NCBI GenBank assembly: GCA_023381695.1
Contig: JAMCQP010000104.1
Span: 1 to 64,000 of the forward strand
Reading direction: 5' to 3'
Length of the DNA stretch: 64,000 nt
Source: Bacillota bacterium
Lineage (GTDB): Bacteria > Bacillota > UBA5301 > JAMCQP01
Below the pieces are notes generated by a model. It saw only the letters and a list, made by a program, of their open reading frames with translations, searched no databases and was not told where the DNA came from. Below, one piece after another: positions 49,133-59,056 of this stretch (position 1 is its first letter; each line of letters begins with the position of its first letter). The translations under genes were made by a program, and so were the position numbers.

Positions 49133-50627
49133 CTCGACTTCCTCCCGTCATAATCTCGAGAATAGACCGATAGCTGATCTCCGCCGGGTTAAGTTCCGCG
49201 ACGATTTCTCCTTTCCGCATTGCCAGGATTCGATCGCTAACTCTAAGGGCTTCGAGAACGTCAGACGTCAGTACAATGATTCCTACGCCCTCGCTAGCAA
49301 TTCCCTCTAGAATGGTATAAAACTCCTGGCGCGTCCCCACATCAATCCCACGAGTAGGTTCATCGAGAATCAGGATCGTTGGCCGTCGGGCCAGCCATTT
49401 GCTAAGAACGACCTTCTGCTGATTGCCTCCACTGAGAAATTCTACTTTTTGACTGAGACCAGCTGTCTTGATATCGAGCCCCTGGACAAACTTTTGAGCT
49501 ACAGATTTCTCTGGCGCCCTGCTCACCAGTCCGAGCCAGCGAGCTAACTGCCGGACAATAACCAGGCAGATATTCTCTTGTACGCCCAGCATCAACACCA
49601 GTCCATCATCGCGACGGCTTTCCGTAACATACCCCAACCCGTTCCTTATAGCATTCAACGGAGATCCGAATTTGACGTGTCTGCCCTGAACAAATAGTTC
49701 TCCACCCTCAATCCTATCGAGACCGAACAGGGCCCTTGCCAGTTCTGTTTTCCCGGAACCGACCAAACCCACGACCCCCAGGATCTCCCCTTTGCCAAGC
49801 TCGAGGTTAATGTTGTTTAACCGGTGGTTCGATAAGGCTTTCGCAGTAAGTAACTCAGGTAGAGCTTTTTCCTTCAGGGTCTTCTTCGAAGCCATGTATT
49901 CCACTTCACGCCCAACCATCATCTTTACGAGCTCTTTGGGCGTCGTTCCAGTTTTTGAAACTGTAGCCACATTTTCTCCGTTGCGAAAAACGGTTATCCT
50001 ATCGGCCATTTCAAATATTTCTTCCATCTCATGGGAAACATATATGATACTGATTCCTTTCTCTTTCAGCCCGGCGATGATGCCAAACAGCTTCTGCACT
50101 TCCGCCCGGCTAAGAGAAGACGTTGGTTCGTCCATAATGAGGATCCTGGAATCGGCCGAGACATTGCGGGCGATCTCTACCATCTGCTGCTCCGCGATAG
50201 AGAGTGTTCCTACCCGACGACGCGGATCGATCTGATATCCAATTGCTTCGAGAACTTGACTGCTTTGCTCAAAAAGACTTTCTTTATCTAATAACCTCAG
50301 CCGACCGCGCGGTTCACGCCCCAAGAAAATATTCTCGGCAACCGTCAATTGCGGAACGACACTGAGCTCCTGGTATACCGTGCTTATCCCCATCCGACGC
50401 GCCTGAAGCGGATTTTCGATCTCCACTTTATTTCCAATTAGAAAAATCTCCCCCGAATCCGGCTTGATCACACCCGACAAGATATTGATTAAAGTAGACT
50501 TCCCGGCGCCGTTTTCTCCTACCAGGGCATGCACCTCCCCGGGAAGCACCTCAAGACTGACGCTATTTAAGGCTTGAACGCCAGGAAATTTTTTTGATAC
50601 ATCTTTAACGAGAAGAGCCGTATCCAT
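49122..50627 (-). CDS. Sugar-type ABC transporter ATPase, duplicated (RbsA-like)
   Basis: 501 residues with two ABC domains. First Walker A GENGAGKST (37-45); second domain has the usual degenerate GLVGSGKTEL and an intact LSGGNQQKVVLSKWL signature. ATG 50627 follows AGGTGG; an upstream in-frame start at 50660 lacks support. Powers import with the permease next door. Confidence 0.95.
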   Translation of the reverse strand: MDTALLVKDVSKKFPGVQALNSVSLEVLPGEVHALVGENGAGKSTLINILSGVIKPDSGEIFLIGNKVEIENPLQARRMGISTVYQELSVVPQLTVAENIFLGREPRGRLRLLDKESLFEQSSQVLEAIGYQIDPRRRVGTLSIAEQQMVEIARNVSADSRILIMDEPTSSLSRAEVQKLFGIIAGLKEKGISIIYVSHEMEEIFEMADRITVFRNGENVATVSKTGTTPKELVKMMVGREVEYMASKKTLKEKALPELLTAKALSNHRLNNINLELGKGEILGVVGLVGSGKTELARALFGLDRIEGGELFVQGRHVKFGSPLNAIRNGLGYVTESRRDDGLVLMLGVQENICLVIVRQLARWLGLVSRAPEKSVAQKFVQGLDIKTAGLSQKVEFLSGGNQQKVVLSKWLARRPTILILDEPTRGIDVGTRQEFYTILEGIASEGVGIIVLTSDVLEALRVSDRILAMRKGEIVAELNPAEISYRSILEIMTGGSRDDK

Positions 50628-50684
50628 CGTCTTGTCCACCTGCCTTCCCACCGCCCTCACCGGGGTACATGTTGCCGAATCGGT

Positions 50685-51518
50685 CTAAACGATAGCAATG
50701 GCCCTGCCGGGCGCACCCGTGCCCCCTTTGACTTTAATGCCCAGGAAGATGTAAAATGCACCCCGCGGCGGTAATTTACCGAGATTGCACAGCTTTTCCG
50801 TAAACACTAATCCGTGCTCAAGGCCGGCCCAATGGGGCGAATTGTCATCTTGAATGAGGCCCATGCTTGGAGTGTCAATACCGACATGCCTGACCCCCTT
50901 TTCGACCAGGTATTCCATCGTTCTTGCCGAAGGTGCAGGAAAGCCGATCGTGCGTTCCCTTCCCCAAAGAGGTGTCCAGAATCTGCAGTCCTGGTCCAGC
51001 TTATACCCTTCCGGAAATTGGCGAAAGAATCTATCGGTCCAGCCAGTATAAAGGAGGACGACATCGTCGGGCCTGATATCCCCGTGCCTTGCCTCCCATT
51101 GTTTGATTCTTTCAGGTTCAATCACCGGACTTACTCCGGGTTTTTCGGTGCCGACCAGGTCTGTACAGTCTACGACGAGAGCGGGGCCCATTGTTTGAGT
51201 AACCGGGATCTTCTCTACGGTGGTATTTCCCTCAGGGCCGGCATGAGGTAAATTGGTGTCCGGTGGAGGGATCATGTGCGCGGGTGCATCACAGTGAGTC
51301 CCAGTATGTTCTTCCATTATGAGAACATAATCGAAAAAAGGAGCCCTTGACAAAGAGCCTTCGAACCAGTTGAACTTCGCCTTAAGAAACGGCTGCCCGC
51401 CTGGACACCAGGCCGGGGTATCTTCAGAGATCAACACCGATAGATCAATCACTTGGGCTTGCTCAGATCGGATCAAGCGCGCGATTTCGGTCCCCACGGG
51501 GCTAACTGATTTTTCCAT
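50685..51518 (-). CDS. Cyclase-family (kynurenine-formamidase-like) metal-dependent hydrolase
   Basis: 277 residues with the diagnostic metal motif HTGTHCDAPAH (71-81) and the later GVRHVGIDTPSMGL block. Relatives open cyclic amides, lactones or cleave formamides with Zn or Mn. It sits between the transporter's binding-protein and ATPase genes, so it should act on the imported compound or its first product. ATG 51518 follows GGAGA. Confidence 0.88.
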   Translation of the reverse strand: MEKSVSPVGTEIARLIRSEQAQVIDLSVLISEDTPAWCPGGQPFLKAKFNWFEGSLSRAPFFDYVLIMEEHTGTHCDAPAHMIPPPDTNLPHAGPEGNTTVEKIPVTQTMGPALVVDCTDLVGTEKPGVSPVIEPERIKQWEARHGDIRPDDVVLLYTGWTDRFFRQFPEGYKLDQDCRFWTPLWGRERTIGFPAPSARTMEYLVEKGVRHVGIDTPSMGLIQDDNSPHWAGLEHGLVFTEKLCNLGKLPPRGAFYIFLGIKVKGGTGAPGRAIAIV

Positions 51519-51617
51519 AACAGGTTATCTCCTTCCTTTTCCTTGTCTCCCTGTCTAGCTGACACCCGATGTCAAAGTGCCAGCCAGACAAGGAAATTCT
51601 CTCACGTCGAATCCTCT

Positions 51618-52562
51618 CTACTTGAAGCTTTCAAGATACTCTGACGCATTCTGTGGAGTTATGTCTGCGATCCATGTTGAGACAGCAATCGGTACTCGCT
51701 CACCAGTGGCAGCCTCGTAGGCTACTCGCGCAGCATACCGGGCCATCATGGCTGGATCCTGAGCAACCGTAACAACTATAGGTGTCTTGCCAGCTTTCAT
51801 CAGCTGCGCGGTTTCTTTTAAACCGTCTATGCTTCCGATGATTATGCCCTTTTGTTTTCCCCGAGCGATTATGGCATCAGATGCCCCCAGGGCGTTAAAG
51901 TCACTGAATGTCAGGACTGCATCAACTTTTGGAAATCGTGTTAAAATATCTTCCATATTGGTCATATTGACCGCCCGGTCTGATGAACCCCACTTCTGAG
52001 TCAGAATCTTAATCTTAGGATATTCTTTAAGGCCTTCCATGAAGCCAGCATTTCTTAAACGCGCTACCATCGTTTGTGGTGGCCCGTTCAGAATTACTAC
52101 GTTTCCTTTCCCTCCGAGCTTTTCGGCGATGTAAGTAGCCGCCATGCGCCCGGCGAGAGTGTTATCCGTTCCCACATAACAAGCAACCGTCGCTTTCGGG
52201 GAGATTGCTCTATCAATGGTGACGACGGAAATGCCTTGCTGAGCCGCCTTATTCACGATTGGGACAACAGCCTCGGAATCCACAGCGTTCAGCACAATGG
52301 CATCGACCTTCTTGGCGATAAGATCCTCAAGCTGAGCCATCTGCTTGGTGATGTTGTTTGCTGCATCTACCGCGGTAGTTTCGGCGCCAAGTTTGTGAGC
52401 AGTGTCCTCCGTAGTATGTAGAAGGCTCTGCCAGAACTCTGATTCCAGGGTCGAAAAAGCAATGCCAATCATAACTTTTTCCTTGGAAGCACCAAAAGCA
52501 GAAACACTCACCGAGACCACCATAACGGCAACCGCTACTAAAACGACCAATAGCCTTTTCAT
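51618..52562 (-). CDS. Sugar-type ABC substrate-binding protein (RbsB-like)
   Basis: 314 residues. Signal peptide LLVVLVAVAVMVVSVSVSAFGA, then a Peripla_BP_4 fold: MIGIAFSTLESEFWQSLL, VDAIVLNAVDSEAVVPIVNKA, YVGTDNTLAGRMAATYI and VDAVLTFSDFNALGA. No lipobox Cys follows the signal, as expected for a soluble periplasmic binder in a diderm. ATG 52562 follows GGAGGTCAGCAGT. It defines the substrate of this operon; its pocket (Phe/Trp/Asp) cannot be read by eye. Confidence 0.93.
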   Translation of the reverse strand: MKRLLVVLVAVAVMVVSVSVSAFGASKEKVMIGIAFSTLESEFWQSLLHTTEDTAHKLGAETTAVDAANNITKQMAQLEDLIAKKVDAIVLNAVDSEAVVPIVNKAAQQGISVVTIDRAISPKATVACYVGTDNTLAGRMAATYIAEKLGGKGNVVILNGPPQTMVARLRNAGFMEGLKEYPKIKILTQKWGSSDRAVNMTNMEDILTRFPKVDAVLTFSDFNALGASDAIIARGKQKGIIIGSIDGLKETAQLMKAGKTPIVVTVAQDPAMMARYAARVAYEAATGERVPIAVSTWIADITPQNASEYLESFK

Positions 52563-52707
52563 ACTGCTGACCTCCTTAGTAATCAATAATGTGGAGATTG
52601 CTCTTTTCTTGATTGCCAGCGCACGATACAGGATGTAGAGAACTCTCACCCCCCATCAATTTCCTGACGATTTCCCCAGGATAAGAGATGGCGAACTGGT
52701 AAGCCAA

Positions 52708-54009
52708 CTATCCACTGGAATGCCATGACCGTGTTAGAAAATCTATCACCAGTTCCACCATCCCCCGAACCCCTATCCTTAACACATCTTCGTCAAACCC
52801 AAAGAGGGAATGGTGTAAAGGATAAGTGCTCTCTCCCGGTGCTTTCCCTGTGCCGATAAGAAACATCGCGCCCGGAACCTTCTCGAGATAGTAAGCAAAG
52901 TCCTCTCCAACCATGGAAGGTTTAGTCATGGTTGCCACCTTGTCTGGTCCCAAGATCGATGAACACACATCACGAACGAATTCAGCCATTCTCGCATCAT
53001 TTATGACTGGCGGATAACCAAAAGTGTATTCAAAGTCGTACTCTGCTCCTGCGCTCTCGGCAATACCTTTGACCTTTCTCTCAATCAACCCTGGCATGAC
53101 GCTGCGCAAGGCGGGGTCCAGGGTTCTCACGGTACCCTTCAATTCTGCCAGATCGGCGATAGCGTTGTAAGCGCGCCCAGCCTTAAAGTCCCCGATACTC
53201 AGGACCATGGGCTCCACAGGGTCGGTTTCCTTGCTTACTATGGCCTGCAGAGCGAGTACCAGCTGGCTTGCAGCAACGATCGCATCAGAACTCTTATGCG
53301 GTGTCGCAACATGGCCGCCGCGGCCGCGAAGGGTTATGGAGACCTTATCGAGAGCCGCCATAGCGGGACCATGGTGTACCCCGATTTGCCCATGAGAGAG
53401 ATCAGGCCACAGATGCAGAGCAAATATTCCATCTACCGGCGGGCTGTCGAGAACCCCTTGAGCGATCATCTCACGGGCCCCTCCGAGGCTTTCTTCGGCA
53501 GGTTGGAAGATGAATTTCACACTGCCTTCAAAAGTATCCCTGAGTTTCGAGAGGACCATGGCGGTGCCCAGGAGTATGGCCACATGACCATCATGGCCAC
53601 ACGCGTGCATGAGGCCCGGTACCCGCGAGCTAAACTCAAGGCCGGTATCCTCCGGAATGGGCAAGGCGTCCATGTCGGCCCTGAGCGCCACGGTGCGACC
53701 GTCCCCCCGCCCCCGGAGTAAACCGACCACTCCGGTGCGGGCGATGCCTGTCATCGGCTCCACGCCAAGACTGGCGAGCGTCTCCGCACAGAGAGCGCCG
53801 GTCTGCCTTTCCTCAAACCCAAGCTCAGGGTGGGAGTGAATCTGCCGGCGTATTCTGATTACCTCGGGCATCGTGCGGTTGACGAGATCATCCAGAAGTT
53901 GCGATGAAATACCAGGTCCTGATCGCATCGTTGCCGGCGCAGAAAGATTATCGTTATGCAAAGATTCACTGATCTTGCCTGAGACTCGTAACAAAGCGTC
54001 TTCTGACAT
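52708..54009 (-). CDS. M20 family metallo-amidohydrolase
   Basis: 433 residues. Peptidase M20 features: QIHSHPELGFEE, ALRADMDALPI, HACGHDGH with metal ligands His135, Cys137 and His139, IFQPAEE near 170, and a later GRGGHVATPHKSSD dimerisation lid. Removes an acyl or carbamoyl group from an amino-acid-like amide. First gene of the operon; the promoter lies in 54010-54190. ATG 54009 has AAGGAAAGGG upstream. N-terminal 30 residues are an unusual extension. Confidence 0.9.
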   Translation of the reverse strand: MSEDALLRVSGKISESLHNDNLSAPATMRSGPGISSQLLDDLVNRTMPEVIRIRRQIHSHPELGFEERQTGALCAETLASLGVEPMTGIARTGVVGLLRGRGDGRTVALRADMDALPIPEDTGLEFSSRVPGLMHACGHDGHVAILLGTAMVLSKLRDTFEGSVKFIFQPAEESLGGAREMIAQGVLDSPPVDGIFALHLWPDLSHGQIGVHHGPAMAALDKVSITLRGRGGHVATPHKSSDAIVAASQLVLALQAIVSKETDPVEPMVLSIGDFKAGRAYNAIADLAELKGTVRTLDPALRSVMPGLIERKVKGIAESAGAEYDFEYTFGYPPVINDARMAEFVRDVCSSILGPDKVATMTKPSMVGEDFAYYLEKVPGAMFLIGTGKAPGESTYPLHHSLFGFDEDVLRIGVRGMVELVIDFLTRSWHSSG

Positions 54010-54190
54010 GTCTACCCTTTCCTTTTTGCTTGTTCAATGGTAATAAACTTCGTTACGGGGAAACCAAATCCTTTGTTGATAAGCGCCAAATGTGGATGGA
54101 AATATTGTGGGTAGGATACAAAAAGCTGGGTTTCATCCTGCGGGTTAAGAGGCTATTGAAAGAGTAGAATGGAAACTTTTTATCGCAAGG

Positions 54191-56899
54191 TCAAAACCGG
54201 TAACCGGCCGAGGCGGAGATCCGGCTGGCCAGGTAGTCATCCGGCGACGCAGCCGCGGATTCCTGGGCGACCAGGCGCCCGTCCAGCTTCAGATCCAGCC
54301 CGCTCACCGGGTAGACCAGGACAAAGTCGGCGTATCTTCTCGTGGACGCGGGCTCCCTGGCAAACAGATCCGCTGCCTGCTCCTGCCGCATCCCGATGGC
54401 CAGCCTGGCGATCTTCCAGCCAAAATTCAGATCCGCCCCCAATGTAAAAGTCCCCTCTTTGGAGTCCTGCTTTCCGGGGGTTGCCGATGTTGCGCTGACC
54501 ACTTTGTCAAAATCCCGATCGGTGGCCCTGTACCGGTAGCCTCCCAGGATGCTCAGCCACTTGCGCAACCGGAATGCCGCCTGGAAATCCGCGATGTCGC
54601 TGTCGTCGGTGGTCCACTCGCCGTCCAACTCCACCAGGTTGTCGGTAATATCGTTGCGGGTCTTTTCGTAGGAGGCGTTAATCGTGACTCCCTCCACCAT
54701 CCGCCAGTCCTGGATGGCCACCCTGGCCAGCGCATGCTGCAGGTTCCCCTCGAGTCTCCGGCCGTATTCCGCGGCCCCCACCAGCGGCAGGGAGCCCAGC
54801 TTGACCTCCCCCCGCCCGTCCACCCAGAAGGTGCGCTTTTCGGCCTCGCCCGTGCCGGCGGCGAGAATCTCGGTCAATCGCCAGTTCATCCGGGAGCCGA
54901 GGATGAACGGGTGTGAAAGCGCATACTTGCGGCCGGACGTCCCCTTTTGCCAGTCCACCAGCCGGCCCTCCAGGTCCCAGGCCTTGTGGAAGAGGGGTTC
55001 AAAACCATCGTCGATCCCGAAGAGATCCACGCCAAGCTTCATGCCGGCCCATTGGCCCTCGAATAAACCCTCCCGGGCCCCCGCCCCGCTGTCCGGATCG
55101 GACGCAAACTCCAGCCGGTAAGTGAGGGAAGGGTCACCGGCGCTGGTCAACCGGCCGCTCAGATCGAGGCCGTAAACCCGGTCCCGCCCCGGCGTGATGG
55201 GCAGAATCCCCCCGGAACCCGCGCTCCCCCCGGCTCCCACCGCCGGAGACCCGGCCGGAGAATCCAGGCTCGTCCCGTTGAGGCCCCCTACAAAGACGCC
55301 GCCCAGTTTGAGCGCCTCCCCGAGATCCACCACGGAACGCAGCGCGTAAAAACCGGCCTCCCCATCTCTGGGAAGGATCCCATCCGGGTGAAGACTGTAT
55401 CGCGAGGGGCTGAACCGCAGGCGCCCCACGATGGCCCTGGCGCTTACATTGCCGGCGCCAAGCATCAAAAGCCCCCCCTGGCGCCTCACTTCTTCCACAT
55501 CGGTCCCCACAACGGCGGTGGGATCCAGGGTGAACCGCGAAAAACCTTCCGCCAGCGCCTCGGGCTTCATCTCGCCAATGTGCAGCGACCGCAGCGCGCT
55601 TTGAGTAATCATATCCAGATCCACCCGGAAATTATCCCCGCTCGTGGGGCTCCCTGCCGTGCTTCCGCCAGGGCTCCCCCCGGAACTCCCCGCCGGGAGG
55701 CCAAGCAGGTCCTGGATCAGGGTGACCCCGGCTCTGGTATTGACCCCCTGGGCCGGGCTGTACTCCAGGTTCAAACCCAAACTGGTCTGAAATTTGGAGG
55801 TCGTCAAAAAGATATCGTCGAGATCCCGCTCCACGTCCCAGGTATGCATGTCCCCGTCGTAGTCGCGCTTCTGGGGGTCCCGGTAGGGAACGCCCGGGCC
55901 GGCCGTGCGGGCGTCCTCAAAGACGGTCTCCACCGCGCCGCCAATCTTGAGCTTTCCGGCCCGTCCCCGGCTTTCGGGATCGGCGTCCTGCAGGGCCGTC
56001 ACCTTCTCCTGGAGGCTGTCCACCTTCTTCCCCAGGCCGCCGACCTCCTCTTTCAGGCCGCCCATCTGCTGGTCGATCCCCGCCACTTTTTCATCCAACC
56101 CGCTCACCTTTTGCTGGAGGGTATCCAGGAGAGCCTCCAGATTGGCAACCCTGACCCCCATCTGCTCCAGCTCGGGCCGGAACTCTTTGACGAGATCCTG
56201 CACCGCCCTGGAGACCTCGTCGACCTGCCAGGCAATCTCCGCCGGAGGCAGCTTGAGAGCCGCCAGCCTGTCCGTCACCAGCTTTTCAATCGCGGTTCCC
56301 AGAAGCGAAGAGGCCAGGTTGCCCGCCCCGTCCAGTAGTCCGGCTCCGTCCAGCCCGGTCCCGCCCTCCTGGGGTTTGCCGGAAGCCGGCGCCACGGCGT
56401 TTAGCGCCTGCTGGGCGAGCCGCACGGCGTTGTCCGCCGCTTCCTGCGTGCGTTTGATGTTCTCCCCGCTGGTCTCCACGACCTGGCGCGCTTCCTCCGC
56501 GGCCTTGACCGCCGCCTCGGCTTTAGCGAGAGCATCCCGCGCCATCTTCTGCGTTTCGGAGGTTGAAGCCTTGAGCGTGTCCCTGGCGGTGGCCTGGGCT
56601 TTTTGGGCGGCCTTCAGCGCCGCCGCGACCTGCGTCTTCGCCTCGGCCTTGACCAGGGACTCCAGTTTTTCCATCACCCGCCCGGTGTAGATGGCGAATT
56701 CATAACGGGTCAAGGGCTGATCCCCCCGGAAAGTGCCGTCGGAGTACCCCTGGACGATTCCCACCGCCGCCAGTTTTTTGATCGCGTCATAGGCCCAGTT
56801 GTCCACCGGGACGTCAGGAAAGACCCCGGCCGCCGCCGGAGCCGCAACAAGCAGGATCAAGGCGCCGCATAAAAGAAGCGCTGCTGCCTTTCGGTACAT
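54191..56899 (-). CDS. OmpM-like outer-membrane protein: SLH, coiled coil, beta-barrel
   Basis: 902 residues. Signal peptide (ALLLCGALILLVAAPAAA), one SLH domain (about 25-70, FPDVPVDNWAYDAIKKLAAVGIVQGYSDGTFRGDQPLTRYEF split as usual), an Ala/Lys/Glu-rich coiled coil (80-165), a second heptad-repeat region (225-310), then about 590 residues of alternating strands ending ASAGYRF with terminal Phe. In Negativicutes, OmpM-type proteins tether the outer membrane to peptidoglycan and form porin pores. This is the strongest outer-membrane marker in the window. ATG 56899; no lipobox. Confidence 0.85.
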   Translation of the reverse strand: MYRKAAALLLCGALILLVAAPAAAGVFPDVPVDNWAYDAIKKLAAVGIVQGYSDGTFRGDQPLTRYEFAIYTGRVMEKLESLVKAEAKTQVAAALKAAQKAQATARDTLKASTSETQKMARDALAKAEAAVKAAEEARQVVETSGENIKRTQEAADNAVRLAQQALNAVAPASGKPQEGGTGLDGAGLLDGAGNLASSLLGTAIEKLVTDRLAALKLPPAEIAWQVDEVSRAVQDLVKEFRPELEQMGVRVANLEALLDTLQQKVSGLDEKVAGIDQQMGGLKEEVGGLGKKVDSLQEKVTALQDADPESRGRAGKLKIGGAVETVFEDARTAGPGVPYRDPQKRDYDGDMHTWDVERDLDDIFLTTSKFQTSLGLNLEYSPAQGVNTRAGVTLIQDLLGLPAGSSGGSPGGSTAGSPTSGDNFRVDLDMITQSALRSLHIGEMKPEALAEGFSRFTLDPTAVVGTDVEEVRRQGGLLMLGAGNVSARAIVGRLRFSPSRYSLHPDGILPRDGEAGFYALRSVVDLGEALKLGGVFVGGLNGTSLDSPAGSPAVGAGGSAGSGGILPITPGRDRVYGLDLSGRLTSAGDPSLTYRLEFASDPDSGAGAREGLFEGQWAGMKLGVDLFGIDDGFEPLFHKAWDLEGRLVDWQKGTSGRKYALSHPFILGSRMNWRLTEILAAGTGEAEKRTFWVDGRGEVKLGSLPLVGAAEYGRRLEGNLQHALARVAIQDWRMVEGVTINASYEKTRNDITDNLVELDGEWTTDDSDIADFQAAFRLRKWLSILGGYRYRATDRDFDKVVSATSATPGKQDSKEGTFTLGADLNFGWKIARLAIGMRQEQAADLFAREPASTRRYADFVLVYPVSGLDLKLDGRLVAQESAAASPDDYLASRISASAGYRF

Positions 56900-57215
56900 C
56901 CTGCACTACCCCCAACCTCTCCCTGAAAGTCAAATCAAAGGCAAGCCGATAAAGCTGGCAATTTCTCGCCCATTAAGCTGGCTATGTATTCGTCCGGGTT
57001 GAGGAAATTCCTCCCCGCGGTCTAAATCCCCATCAATGTCCGCGGCTTCAATCCCTGTTTATGGCTTAGTCTCCGCTTGTAACTTCTCTCCCTGTTTATG
57101 TACGTTAATGTGGCCTTCTGTCGGGTTAAATCGGCTACCAACTGATTCGGCGGGAAGCAGAAAAACTTTAGGGTTAAATCGCGGTTACCCCGATAAAAAA
57201 GCCATCCCGCGATAT

Positions 57216-57242
57216 AAAAAAACCGTCCCGGACGGGGAACGG
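57216..57242 (-). terminator. Intrinsic terminator after the FadL-like gene
   Basis: On the minus strand CCGTTCCC pairs with GGGACGG (one bulged T, loop CGTCC), followed by seven T (57216-57222). It lies 52 bases past the stop at 57294. The remaining 316 bases of the gap up to 56900 show no other gene. Confidence 0.6.
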
Positions 57243-57293
57243 CTCCGACATGCCATTTCAAGATATAAGAGGGTTCAACGGCAAGCAGGAGGA

Positions 57294-58706
57294 TTAAAAC
57301 CTGGTGCTGATGCTGAACCTGGCCTGGTACCTGACGGAACTGGTGAACTCCGCCGGCAGGCCGGTAAGCGAGTCTTTCGTGGTCTGCGCGTCAGCCAGGA
57401 GGATGGGGACCGCCAGATCAAAGATAAAATTGTCGATGGTGTAGCCCAGCCCCAGGGTCGTCTGAAAAGATGGGGTCGGGGGTGGAGCTGCTGGATCTTG
57501 ATAAGGGTCCCGTAAAGCATCAAGACCCACGCCGGCCCTGAAACAGAGCGCGCTGGTTATCCGGTACTCGCCGCCCAGGTTGAAGTAAGTCCGCACCATG
57601 CCGCCCAAATCCGGGATGTCGCCTTTTTGCACGGTTTCCATCGCCTGGCCGGTTACCCTGGCGTTGCCCGCCAGGGTCCAGCGCTCCGTGCGCGTTCTAA
57701 ACCCGCCGGCCAGTTCCAGCGCCTGATCTTTTTCGTCCAGGATGGTTTTTTTCTCCTGACTTTCCACCTTTGTTGTGCTGGCGCTTCCGGTCAGAGCCAG
57801 GAGAACGCTGGTGTTTTCGGTGGGATCGTGACGAAACCCTAGTCGGACCCTTCCCGCGCCAAAGTCCTGGGAAAAGGGCGTTTTGAGACTGACCCCGGGC
57901 AAGGGGTTGACAATGATCTTGTCTATTATTTCATAATCGCCGCTCCGTTTATCGTAGGAAACCGCCAGATCCAGGGTGTTTTTCTGATCAAAACGGTAGG
58001 CCAGTCCAGCCTGGTAACTGTTCAGCGCCTGCTTATCTTCGTAAGTTTCCTCAAACGTTGCCGAACCCCCGCTCGAATCCGCAATCTCCGCATGGAAGGC
58101 TTGCGCCAGCGGAGCAGGTTTCAAGGTGTACCCAAATCCCAGCGCCAGGCGCTGGTTGGCCTTCCACCCGTCAAGGATCGTGATGGCCTGCCTTGACATC
58201 TCAAACGAGCTTTTGGTGTTGACAGTCGGGAGGCCTTTCTCCTCCTTCTCCCCGGCGTAGGAGAAGAGATCCCTGGCATAGCGAACGGCAAAAGTATTTC
58301 CCGCCGCGTTCTTCTCCGGGAACGGGAGCACCGTGGTAAAGATCAGGCTCTGAGGTATTGTCAGGGCGAAGATGGGCGGGGTCGGGCCAAAAGGGTCAAA
58401 AGGATCCCCACCCCAGAGGATCAGCCCATCAAGCGTTTCCCCGGTATTAATTACCCCCCCGGCGCCTGACGTCGCCGTCTTCCTGGAATCCACCCTCCCC
58501 GTGCCATAGGTCAGATCCAGGACCTTGTCCTCAACCCCTCCCAAAAAGGCGGGGTTAAGGAACCAGTCCTCATCGTCGCCCAAAAAGCCGTAAAGGTCCC
58601 CCATCGCATCCACTCTGGCGCCGGACGCCCGCGCCACCGGCGGAAAGAGCATCAAGACTGCAACAGCCGCGATTAGAATGGCCGCATATCCAAGGCTCCT
58701 GCCCAT
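57294..58706 (-). CDS. FadL/OmpP1-like outer-membrane barrel protein
   Basis: 470 residues with a signal peptide (LGYAAILIAAVAVLMLFPPVARA) and a long series of amphipathic strands ending RFSISTRF, terminal Phe. Segments such as RLALGFGYTLKP and VRLGFRHDPTENTSVLLALTG resemble FadL/TodX-type hydrophobic-compound channels, but no FadL N-terminal hatch motif is certain, so the assignment is provisional. ATG 58706 follows AAGGAGG. Neighbour of the OmpM-like gene, in the same direction but with its own terminator. Confidence 0.55.
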   Translation of the reverse strand: MGRSLGYAAILIAAVAVLMLFPPVARASGARVDAMGDLYGFLGDDEDWFLNPAFLGGVEDKVLDLTYGTGRVDSRKTATSGAGGVINTGETLDGLILWGGDPFDPFGPTPPIFALTIPQSLIFTTVLPFPEKNAAGNTFAVRYARDLFSYAGEKEEKGLPTVNTKSSFEMSRQAITILDGWKANQRLALGFGYTLKPAPLAQAFHAEIADSSGGSATFEETYEDKQALNSYQAGLAYRFDQKNTLDLAVSYDKRSGDYEIIDKIIVNPLPGVSLKTPFSQDFGAGRVRLGFRHDPTENTSVLLALTGSASTTKVESQEKKTILDEKDQALELAGGFRTRTERWTLAGNARVTGQAMETVQKGDIPDLGGMVRTYFNLGGEYRITSALCFRAGVGLDALRDPYQDPAAPPPTPSFQTTLGLGYTIDNFIFDLAVPILLADAQTTKDSLTGLPAEFTSSVRYQARFSISTRF

Positions 58707-58940
58707 GGTGCCTACCTCCTTGTAGTACCCATGCCTCCTCGTAGACAGAAAGAAAATGCCGACTAATATCTGATTCGGCCGGACGCGAAAAAACTTTAGA
58801 ATCAATCGGGACCTTGCCGGCTCCAGAACTTTTGCCGGCTTTGAAACGCGATCTTCATTTTTTTCCTTCCCGGGCGATGACGCAAATTTAGCTGCCCGAT
58901 GTCGCTCAAATATACACCCTTTTTCTCTTCTTTATGCATC

Positions 58941-58969
58941 TTTACAGAAACCGTGTAGGGAGATATAAT
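58941..58969 (+). promoter_or_regulatory. Sigma-70-type promoter for the tandem coiled-coil genes
   Basis: TTTACA (58941-58946), 17-base spacer, TATAAT (58964-58969). The start codon at 59057 lies 88 bases on, after a GGAGG. Best promoter match in the window. Confidence 0.7.
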
Positions 58970-59056
58970 TGGGGCAAGGGGAGGGGGTAGATGGTGGTTT
59001 CAAACAAGGCGGTTCTAAGAGAACAAGCAGCTACTTCCGAAGGGGAGGATGATCGA

